Assembly (NCBI GenBank): GCA_012842235.1
Contig: DUTE01000375.1
Coordinates: forward strand, 1-8,418
Origin: Bacillota bacterium
Lineage (GTDB): Bacteria > Bacillota > DTU065
Direction: 5' to 3'
Length of the DNA stretch: 8,418 nt
Under the pieces are notes generated by a model that worked only from the letters and a program-made list of their open reading frames with translations, had not been told where the DNA came from and did not search any database. Both the position numbers and the translations under genes were made by a program. Below are positions 1 to 5,134 of this stretch, in pieces. Position 1 is the first letter of the stretch; each line of letters opens with the position of its first letter.

Positions 1-685
1 CGTTGTAACGAGAATGCCTTAATCCTCGCCTTTTACCTGAATCAGTTATTACTACACTAATTCCTTCTAATGCAAATGGCACTAACTCCCACTCAAGACT
101 TTGGCAGTCAAGAAAAACCACACAATCCTTTTTACCAAAGCCTACAGCAATTTGATCCATAATACCACTTTTTACACCAATAAATTCATTTTCCATTTTC
201 TGAGACAAAAAAGCCAATTCTTTTACATTAGGTTCAAGCCCTTTTAGTGTTGAAAGTGCATAAGCAGTAACCATGCTAATAGCTGCAGATGAAGATAATC
301 CTGAACCTACAGGTAAATCGCTAACGTATAAAATGTCTGCTCCTCTAAGGTCTACTCCCTTTTCCAAAAGTTGATAGATAATACCTCTAGGATAATTTCC
401 CCAAGAGTCCTCTTTTTTGTCAGTTATATTTTCATTAGTAAATGTCACTTCTTCGTCAAAATTAAGGCTCTTAAGCTGGTATAATCCATCATCGCGAAGT
501 CTGACTAACATTGTTATTCCAAGATTTAGAGCCATAGGCATAACAAAACCGCCGGTATAGTCGGTGTGCTCACCAATCAGATTTACTCTTCCGGGAGCAA
601 AGAAGGCTCTTGGCTTAGTCTCTGATGTCTTATTGGGAAAGATAGATGCAAATTCTCTAAAAATATCACTATTAAACTTTGCCAT
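1..685 (-). CDS. galK: Galactokinase, N-terminal 228 codons (3' end outside window)
   Basis: Galactokinase phosphorylates alpha-D-galactose at C1 with ATP, the first committed Leloir step, in the cytoplasm. The visible part carries the galactokinase signature GRVNLIGEHTDY at residues 32-43, where Arg33 and Asp42 match known substrate-site positions. It has the GHMP-kinase ATP loop LPVGSGLSSSAA at 124-135 and GIMDQ, with the probable catalytic base Asp177. The frame is open to the left edge, ending in GLRHSRYN. The family is about 390 residues, so roughly 160 are missing outside the window. The ATG at 685-683 is supported by an AGGAAAG SD inside the end of galT. It lies 3 nt after the galT stop, so translation is probably coupled. 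It is the last visible gene of the ade-galT-galK operon. The signature distinguishes it from other GHMP kinases such as mevalonate kinase. Confidence 0.97.
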   Translation of the reverse strand, partial: MAKFNSDIFREFASIFPNKTSETKPRAFFAPGRVNLIGEHTDYTGGFVMPMALNLGITMLVRLRDDGLYQLKSLNFDEEVTFTNENITDKKEDSWGNYPRGIIYQLLEKGVDLRGADILYVSDLPVGSGLSSSAAISMVTAYALSTLKGLEPNVKELAFLSQKMENEFIGVKSGIMDQIAVGFGKKDCVVFLDCQSLEWELVPFALEGISVVITDSGKRRGLRHSRYN

Positions 686-688
686 CAA

Positions 689-1663
689 TTATTCACTTCT
701 TTCCTTAAAACGTAAGATAGCCTCCCTCATGAGTACAGCATTATCTTCTACCTTAGTAGGATTTGCTTTTGCCCAAGCACCTGTTTCTGAAGAAGCATTG
801 TATTTAATACTATTTTTCCCTCTTAATGGTGGATAGAACTCTATATGGAACCAATAGTAGTCGGTAGCATCTTCTAAATGACAAGGAGCAGGATGCATAA
901 CCATCATATAGGGAAAAAGTCTATTATAGATTTTATCCATACCACCAACTAGTTCTTTTAAACAAAGTGCAAGTGATAACTTTTCCTCTTCCGTAAAATC
1001 TAGAAGGGATAGCCTTTGAACTTTTGGCATAACAAAAGTACCAAAGGGGTAATCGGTAAAAAACGGAATAAAAGCTATAAAATGCTCATCTTCCCATACT
1101 ACTCTCTTACCAAAGCGCTTTTCTTCCTTCATAATATCCTCAAAAAGATTCTTCCCTTTTTGCTGTTTGTATGCCTTAGCATTTTCTATCTCTGTTCTTA
1201 CCTTTAAGGGAACAAAGGGATAAGCATAGATTTGGCCGTGAGGATGAGGCATAGTGACACCTACTTCAGCACCTCTGTTTTCAAAGATCATTACATATTC
1301 ATGTTCTTTTCTTTGTGCCAGTTCTTTATAGGTATCAGTCCATAGATCTACAAGCTTTTTTAAATGAGCTATTGAAAGATCGGGTATTGTTGCATGATGA
1401 TTAGGTGAATAAAGCACAACCTCACATTTGCCCACAGATCTTCTTACTCTATAAGGCCCACCACCAACATTATCCGGTTCTGGTGGATCCTCTCTTAGAA
1501 CTGGAAAATCATTGTGGTAGAGATAGACATCGTAGTTGTCAGGGACTTTGTTTGAGCCTGGACAAAAAGGGCAGTAATCCTTAGGCATGTCTGGACGATG
1601 TTGCCTAGAGGCTGCTACCATTGTCCAATCATCTAAAAGAGGATTATAACGAAGTTCAGCCAC
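689..1663 (-). CDS. galT: Galactose-1-phosphate uridylyltransferase
   Basis: GalT transfers UMP from UDP-glucose to galactose-1-phosphate, giving UDP-galactose and glucose-1-phosphate. The 324-residue protein is a complete HIT-superfamily GalT. Its active-site motif is HPHGQ at residues 140-144, where His142 is the expected uridylylated nucleophile and Gln144 matches the galactosaemia-hotspot glutamine. CPFC (Cys31, Cys34), His89 of SPNHH and His140 match the structural zinc ligands of the E. coli enzyme. The FHIEFYPP motif near residue 273 has Glu275 where E. coli has a second histidine of the iron site, so that site is altered or absent. This looks like a subfamily trait, not damage. Translation starts at GTG: an in-frame TAA directly precedes it and an AGGAG SD lies 8 nt upstream. 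It follows ade by 16 nt and precedes galK by 3 nt. No epimerase gene is visible. Confidence 0.97.
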   Translation of the reverse strand: MAELRYNPLLDDWTMVAASRQHRPDMPKDYCPFCPGSNKVPDNYDVYLYHNDFPVLREDPPEPDNVGGGPYRVRRSVGKCEVVLYSPNHHATIPDLSIAHLKKLVDLWTDTYKELAQRKEHEYVMIFENRGAEVGVTMPHPHGQIYAYPFVPLKVRTEIENAKAYKQQKGKNLFEDIMKEEKRFGKRVVWEDEHFIAFIPFFTDYPFGTFVMPKVQRLSLLDFTEEEKLSLALCLKELVGGMDKIYNRLFPYMMVMHPAPCHLEDATDYYWFHIEFYPPLRGKNSIKYNASSETGAWAKANPTKVEDNAVLMREAILRFKERSE

Positions 1664-1671
1664 TTACATCA

Positions 1672-1676
1672 CTCCT
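1672..1676 (-). promoter_or_regulatory. SD site fixing the GTG start of galT
   Basis: AGGAG on the minus strand lies 8 nt before GTG 1663-1661, inside the 16-nt ade-galT gap. An ATG at 1669-1667 is only 2 nt from this SD and is followed at once by TAA, so it cannot be the gene start. GTG is the first usable codon. Confidence 0.8.
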
Positions 1677-1679
1677 ATT

Positions 1680-3464
1680 TTAATCAGCAAAAACATCAAC
1701 AAACTTAAAGTTTACTGTGTCGACTAACCCACGATTGGTGATTCTTAATTCAGGCAGTACAGGCAGTCCTAAAAGTGCCATAGTCATAAAAGGTGAGATG
1801 AGATCACAGCCTAATTGTTTCCACGCAAGATCTAGTTTTTTAACCTTCTCTTCAACCTCTTCAACAGGACTATCGGTGAGAAGGCCTGCAATTGGAAGAC
1901 TAAGAAGTGCTATAACTTTTCCATCCAAAACAGCGATCATACCGCCGCCAGCTTTAGCTAGTTCATTACCTGCTAATGCCATATCTTCATCATTTACACC
2001 AACAATTAATAAGTTATGGCTATCATGAGCGACAGTTGAGGCTACAGCTCCTTTTTTAAGGCCAAACCCTGATACAAACCCTAAACCTTTAGTACCTGTT
2101 TTTTTATGTCTTTCAAAAAGTGCAACTTTTGCTATATCGTCACTAGGATCTAGTGCTAGAAAACCATCTCTAACAGGAAGCTCTTTAATAACATGTTTTG
2201 TTCCAACTTTTGCTTCCTCTATCTCCATAACTCTAACTTTCCTTTTTTCTCCTTCAGCTTCTATTCTAAAATGAGCAGGTGTCAATTTTTCTGCTAACTT
2301 AACCGTATTTTTAGACCATTCTGGGTAGGTAATTTGAGGAGTAGAAACCTTCATTTTGCCATTTTCTGCTACAAGTTTTCCGCCTATAAACACCTTATCA
2401 ACAACTACGTTAGTTAAATCACTAATAAGGAGAATATCAGCGATCTTACCTGGTGATACAGAACCAAAATCCATACCCATATGGAAACATTCGGCAACAT
2501 TTATAGTTACCATCTCAATGGCTGTAATCGGGTCTACCCCTTCTTGGATAGCTCTTTTAACAATATGGTCAAGATGGCCTTGATTAATAAGAGTGTCTGG
2601 ATGGGTGTCATCACTTATTAAAATAGCAAATCTTGAAGAGACTCTATTTTCTGTAATAGCTTTAACTACTTCTTTTAGATCGTGCCAAGCAGAACCCTCT
2701 CTAAGCTTGGCATACATACCAAGCCGCATCTTTTGAAGAGAATCTTCTGCTCTTACAGATTCGTGACAAGAACGACAGCCTGAAGCAATATAGGCATTAA
2801 GCATCTTACCTGTCTCAGGAAGAGAGAAATGTCCTGTAACACATTTCTTTGCTTTAAGGGTCTCACTGATTTCAGCATGAACATTCTCGTCACCATAAAC
2901 TACACCTGGAAAGTTCATCATTTCTCCCAGCCCTGCTACTTCTTCCCATTTAATAGCCTCTTTTATGTCTTCAGGGGTAATGACAGCTCCTGCATCTTCA
3001 AAACCTGGAGCCGCTGGTACACACGAAGGAAAGGCTACATAAACTCTAAGAGGTACATTTTTCCCTTCATCGATCATAAGCTTTACCCCATCGATACCAA
3101 GAACATTGGCGATCTCATGAGGATCCATATAAATAGTGGTAGTGCCTCTTGGAACTACCGTTTTGCTATATTGTGAAACAGTAAGCATACTACTTTCCAC
3201 ATGGATATGACCATCCATAAATCCAGGAGTTATATAATAACCTGAAGCATCTATGACCTCGGTCTTTTCCCCTATTGTATGGCTTGCATCACCAACTAAG
3301 GCAATACGTCCACCTGTAATTGCTACATCAACATTAGGAATAATCTCTTTAGTATTGACATTTACTAGTTTGCCACCTTTGATTACTAGATCTGCTTTGA
3401 TTTGACCCATCGCTACCAAAGATAACTGTTTTGTCATTTCGTATAGTGGAGCTACTTCAACCAA
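1680..3464 (-). CDS. ade: Adenine deaminase
   Basis: Adenine deaminase (EC 3.5.4.2; also called adeC) hydrolyses adenine to hypoxanthine and ammonia in purine salvage. It belongs to the amidohydrolase superfamily. The 594 residues match the family length (B. subtilis is close to 580). Visible metal-site motifs are GHIHVESS (His86, His88), GLGEMMNFPG (Glu181, the likely bridging carboxylate), GHFS (His212), CHES (His234) and SDDTHPD (Asp285/286). The N-terminal part up to about residue 80 and the stretch near 330-370 form the usual small beta domain. The C-terminal domain contains the family motif AHDSHN at 479-484. The start is TTG with an exceptionally good SD 8 nt upstream; the first internal ATG is codon 10 and has no such site. 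It is the promoter-proximal gene of the ade-galT-galK operon. Confidence 0.96.
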   Translation of the reverse strand: MVEVAPLYEMTKQLSLVAMGQIKADLVIKGGKLVNVNTKEIIPNVDVAITGGRIALVGDASHTIGEKTEVIDASGYYITPGFMDGHIHVESSMLTVSQYSKTVVPRGTTTIYMDPHEIANVLGIDGVKLMIDEGKNVPLRVYVAFPSCVPAAPGFEDAGAVITPEDIKEAIKWEEVAGLGEMMNFPGVVYGDENVHAEISETLKAKKCVTGHFSLPETGKMLNAYIASGCRSCHESVRAEDSLQKMRLGMYAKLREGSAWHDLKEVVKAITENRVSSRFAILISDDTHPDTLINQGHLDHIVKRAIQEGVDPITAIEMVTINVAECFHMGMDFGSVSPGKIADILLISDLTNVVVDKVFIGGKLVAENGKMKVSTPQITYPEWSKNTVKLAEKLTPAHFRIEAEGEKRKVRVMEIEEAKVGTKHVIKELPVRDGFLALDPSDDIAKVALFERHKKTGTKGLGFVSGFGLKKGAVASTVAHDSHNLLIVGVNDEDMALAGNELAKAGGGMIAVLDGKVIALLSLPIAGLLTDSPVEEVEEKVKKLDLAWKQLGCDLISPFMTMALLGLPVLPELRITNRGLVDTVNFKFVDVFAD

Positions 3465-3472
3465 TTGATTTT

Positions 3473-3480
3473 ACCTCCTT
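3473..3480 (-). promoter_or_regulatory. SD site fixing the TTG start of ade
   Basis: AAGGAGGT on the minus strand is fully complementary to the core of the anti-SD. It lies 8 nt before TTG 3464-3462. This spacing decides the rare start codon. Confidence 0.85.
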
Positions 3481-3490
3481 AGTAAGTTAA

Positions 3491-3523
3491 GGTCGGCTAT
3501 TTCAAAAATTCCTTGAAACAACC
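3491..3523 (-). promoter_or_regulatory. Leader hairpin just upstream of the ade SD
   Basis: On the minus-strand RNA, GGTTG pairs with CGACC (one G-U pair). After a 4-nt bulge, TTTCAA pairs with TTGAAA across a 7-nt loop. The hairpin ends 10 nt before the AAGGAGGT of ade. A second SD-like GGGAGG lies in the leader at about 3529-3524, overlapping the hairpin base, with no start codon at useful distance. It has no T-tract, so it is not a terminator. It may be a stabilising 5' hairpin, a protein-binding site or part of a leader switch; I recognise no known riboswitch class. Confidence 0.4.
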
Positions 3524-3603
3524 TCCCTATCCTGCTTAAATTGAATAAAACATTGTTTTTGCCAACTAATACAGATTATCGCCGATTTCATTGAGAAAGA
3601 AAC

Positions 3604-3616
3604 TTTGTACTACAAA
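3604..3616. repeat. 13-bp palindrome in the ade leader, possible operator
   Basis: TTTGTA and TACAAA flank a single central base, giving a perfect 6+6 inverted repeat. It lies about 40-50 bp downstream of the start expected from the -10 at 3667-3662, where a bound repressor could block elongation. No regulator family is recognised, and chance in AT-rich DNA is possible. Confidence 0.35.
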
Positions 3617-3661
3617 TCTGACAAAAGAAAAGAGAACTTGCAAATTAAAACCCTATTGTGA

Positions 3662-3670
3662 ATTATATCA
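3662..3670 (-). promoter_or_regulatory. Extended -10 promoter for ade-galT-galK
   Basis: The minus strand reads TGATATAAT: a consensus -10 hexamer (TATAAT, 3667-3662) preceded by the extended TGn element. The -35 at 17-bp spacing, GTTTCA, is weak, as is tolerated with an extended -10. Transcription would start near 3655 and give a leader of about 190 nt before the TTG start. It is the best promoter match seen in the gap. Confidence 0.55.
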
Positions 3671-3725
3671 GACTAAGGATCTTTTGAAACCACAATATCT
3701 CAATGATTCGACATTGGTCTTAACA

Positions 3726-3746
3726 ATGGTTTAGTTACTTTACCAT
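3726..3746. repeat. 21-bp imperfect dyad upstream of the ade promoter
   Basis: The arms ATGGT..AGT and ACT..ACCAT are arranged symmetrically around position 3736; 8 of 10 arm pairs are complementary. It lies roughly 70-90 bp upstream of the expected ade transcription start, in the activator-site range. It could be an operator, but no family is recognised. Confidence 0.3.
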
Positions 3747-3803
3747 CAATATCGTTTGCCTTACTTGACTCTAATATTATTTTCCCTAGTTATTAAAAAC
3801 AAA

Positions 3804-3869
3804 AAAACACCTGAGGTTGTGTAATACCCTTTTTAGGATAACTACAAAAATCTATCCTCTAGGTGTTTT
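3804..3869. terminator. Long stem-loop with T-tracts on both strands
   Basis: The left arm AAAACACCTGAGG (3804-3816) pairs with CCTCTAGGTGTTTT (3856-3869) with one bulged base, about 13 bp. The roughly 39-nt loop contains a competing inner hairpin, AGGATA (3835-3840) with TATCCT (3853-3858), sharing bases with the outer right arm. On the minus strand the stem is followed by T7-G-T5, a strong intrinsic-terminator tail; on the plus strand the tail TTTTCTT is weaker. It lies between two divergent genes, where no terminator is needed. It may instead be an attenuator, the end of a small RNA, or an IS or MITE end remnant. Confidence 0.5.
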
Positions 3870-3875
3870 CTTAAG

Positions 3876-3900
3876 GTTTTATGTTAGATAAACGTAAAAC
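3876..3900. repeat. 25-bp dyad upstream of the secreted-protein gene
   Basis: GTTTTA-t-GTT (3876-3885) and AAC-g-TAAAAC (3891-3900) flank the 5-nt centre AGATA; 9 of 10 arm positions pair. It starts 7 bp after the long stem-loop and lies about 85-110 bp before the candidate start of transcription of the plus-strand gene. Size and symmetry fit an operator for a dimeric regulator, or a small RNA hairpin. Confidence 0.4.
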
Positions 3901-3952
3901 TCAGTTAGAATGGATATTAGCTCCCTAACCTGTACCTTCGTTAAGCATATCT

Positions 3953-3980
3953 TTTAGAAAAATTTAGCAATATCTAGAAT
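3953..3980 (+). promoter_or_regulatory. Candidate promoter for the CBM9-like gene
   Basis: TTTAGA (3953-3958, 4 of 6 to the -35 consensus) and TAGAAT (3975-3980, 5 of 6 to the -10) are 16 bp apart. Transcription would start near 3987, giving a leader of about 59 nt. TATGAT at 4004-4009 is an alternative -10 without a good -35. Confidence 0.35.
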
Positions 3981-4045
3981 ATTTTTTCCTCTAGGAGAGA
4001 TAATATGATCGCGATTTAAATATTAGCTTAGCGGGAGGAAATATT

Positions 4046-4723
4046 ATGAAAAAGCTAGTCTCTATTATATTTGCGACATTACTAGTTGTTTTTATTGCCT
4101 TTGGAGCTATGGCTGAGATGACTATTAGTGCACCATATGTGAAAAAAGGACCCAAACTTGATGGTAAATTAGATGACGAGGCTTGGAAAATTGTCGAACA
4201 AAAAGGTGCAAAAGCAGAGATTGCTTATTACCTAAATGCACTTGCTGTAAAAGAAGACAAATCAGAAGTAATGGTTTGCTGGGATAATGACTTTCTTTAC
4301 ATCGCTTTTAAAAATATGCAAAAAGAAGATACCATTTTTGCCGAAGCTGTAGCTGATGGTGCATCAATTTGGGTTACAGACGATGACAACGAGGTCTTTC
4401 TTTCCACAACATACCCGGGGACTAGACCATTTTTGCAGGCAATTACCAATGCGATCGGTGTCAAAACAAGTTTTAATGTAGGTACCATTCAAGATTGGGA
4501 TGTAACTGTGGAGGTCTATAAAGGCTATTGGATCTCTGAATTTGCTATTCCTTTTGACATGCTAAATGCTTGGCCTGAAGCTGGTGAGGAATGGGCAATT
4601 AATCTTTGCCGCCGCTATGCTAATGGTGCTAGTACTGAACGGGAATGGATGACATGGTGTAACTTGCCAGTAACTACATTCCTCGATCCACTAGTATTTG
4701 GTGTTTTATTGTTTACAAAATAG
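4046..4723 (+). CDS. Secreted single-domain CBM9/DOMON-like protein
   Basis: The 225-residue protein starts with a clear Sec signal peptide: Lys2-Lys3, a hydrophobic core at 4-20, and AMA at 21-23 with predicted cleavage before Glu24. There is no lipobox cysteine, so the mature form should be free or surface-associated. The rest matches the family 9 carbohydrate-binding/DOMON-like beta-sandwich: PKLDGKLDDEAW at 36-47, VCWDNDFLYIAF at 77-88, DDDNEVFL at 112-119, a TNAIG strand at 134-138, YWISEFAIPF at 161-170 and WAINLCRR at 183-190. The usual ligand is a sugar or haem; none can be assigned here. There is no catalytic domain. GGGAGG lies 7 nt before the ATG, and a hairpin terminator follows, so it is probably monocistronic. 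The domain call rests on motif pattern. Confidence 0.85.
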   Translation: MKKLVSIIFATLLVVFIAFGAMAEMTISAPYVKKGPKLDGKLDDEAWKIVEQKGAKAEIAYYLNALAVKEDKSEVMVCWDNDFLYIAFKNMQKEDTIFAEAVADGASIWVTDDDNEVFLSTTYPGTRPFLQAITNAIGVKTSFNVGTIQDWDVTVEVYKGYWISEFAIPFDMLNAWPEAGEEWAINLCRRYANGASTEREWMTWCNLPVTTFLDPLVFGVLLFTK

Positions 4724-4739
4724 ACAACAACTACTTTTG

Positions 4740-4795
4740 GCTGGTGGCTTATAGCTTAAAGCTTGAAGCTTGAAGCTTGTGTCGCCAGCTTTTTT
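4740..4795 (+). terminator. Rho-independent terminator of the CBM9-like gene
   Basis: GCTGGTGG (4740-4747) pairs with TCGCCAGC (4782-4789) including two G-U pairs. T4790-T4795 follows. The 34-nt loop is made of 7-bp AGCTT-type repeats that can fold further. On the minus strand no T-tract follows, so it should terminate mainly the plus-strand gene, 17 bp after its stop. Confidence 0.75.
4746..4780. repeat. Five 7-bp tandem units inside the terminator loop
   Basis: Successive heptamers read GGCTTAT, AGCTTAA, AGCTTGA, AGCTTGA and AGCTTGT: five units of consensus AGCTTGA without gaps. AAGCTT is itself palindromic, so neighbouring units can pair. This looks like a slippage-expanded microsatellite between convergent genes. 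Confidence 0.8.
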
Positions 4796-4819
4796 ATAGA
4801 CAAACCATTATTCGATTTA

Positions 4820-5134
4820 CTATCCTTTTACACTTATTAAAACAATTCTTTCTTTAAAACCACCTCTTTGAGTCTTTTTCTTTTCAGCTGTTTTTTCTAT
4901 CTCTTGCCAGCTATAGCCAAGAGATCTAGCTAAAGCTTGTAAGACTTCAAATATATCGGCAATCTCTTCAGCATTTCTTGCCTCAGCTAATTCATCTAAT
5001 TCTTCGTACAGCTTTTTAACCAAAAAATCTTCATACTCTCTTTCTTCTGCAATACGTATTAGTGGTTCTTTGCCACTTTTTTTTATTATCTCAGGAATTT
5101 TGTCTCTTACTAATTTGTTGTACTCTTTAATCAT
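4820..5134 (-). CDS. Small all-alpha NTP pyrophosphohydrolase (MazG/PRA-PH-like)
   Basis: The 104-residue protein begins with the YNKLVRDKIPEII motif (residues 5-17) typical of small house-cleaning pyrophosphohydrolases related to phosphoribosyl-ATP pyrophosphohydrolase and MazG. Magnesium-site acidic motifs are visible: Glu44, Glu45 and Glu48 in LYEELDEL, then Glu57 and Asp60 in EEIADIF. The predicted reaction is hydrolysis of a (d)NTP to its monophosphate and pyrophosphate; the substrate is not predictable. It is not HisE, since no his genes are near and the N-terminal motif differs. Its ATG lies inside the end of the helicase gene (8-bp overlap, SD AGGGGG at 5147-5142), indicating translational coupling. 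An A8 run spans codons 17-20. The C-terminal part, from about residue 85, is family-variable. Confidence 0.85.
   Translation of the reverse strand: MIKEYNKLVRDKIPEIIKKSGKEPLIRIAEEREYEDFLVKKLYEELDELAEARNAEEIADIFEVLQALARSLGYSWQEIEKTAEKKKTQRGGFKERIVLISVKG

Larger units (their letters stand above)
3465..4045. other. Divergent intergenic region, no convincing gene
   Basis: This 581-bp gap separates the minus-strand ade operon from the plus-strand secreted-protein gene. I found no credible protein gene and no tRNA. It contains the ade leader and promoter, a long stem-loop at 3804-3869, and dyads at 3604-3616, 3726-3746 and 3876-3900, each listed separately. No purine-riboswitch core was seen, although adenine deaminase genes can be under one. 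The density of dyads suggests a regulated divergent control region or the scar of a small mobile element. Confidence 0.6.

Noticed and set aside
1664..1669. ATG-TAA start-stop pair in the ade-galT gap as a regulatory mini-frame
   Set aside because: It lies only 2 nt from the SD, too close for initiation, and is probably accidental.
2829..3176. 115-codon plus-strand frame opposite ade, and similar frames opposite galT and ade
   Set aside because: They lie fully antisense to well-supported enzymes, have no SD and no recognisable domain.
3502..3591. A 29-codon minus-strand frame with ATG inside the ade leader
   Set aside because: No SD precedes the ATG and the peptide has no regulatory run of codons, such as repeats of one amino acid. 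Chance is the simpler explanation.
3465..3660. Purine riboswitch ahead of adenine deaminase
   Set aside because: The conserved core loops and closing P1 strands of the purine aptamer could not be found on the minus strand.
4820..5134. HisE (phosphoribosyl-ATP pyrophosphohydrolase)
   Set aside because: No histidine genes are near and the YNKLVRDKIP start is typical of a separate house-cleaning subfamily.
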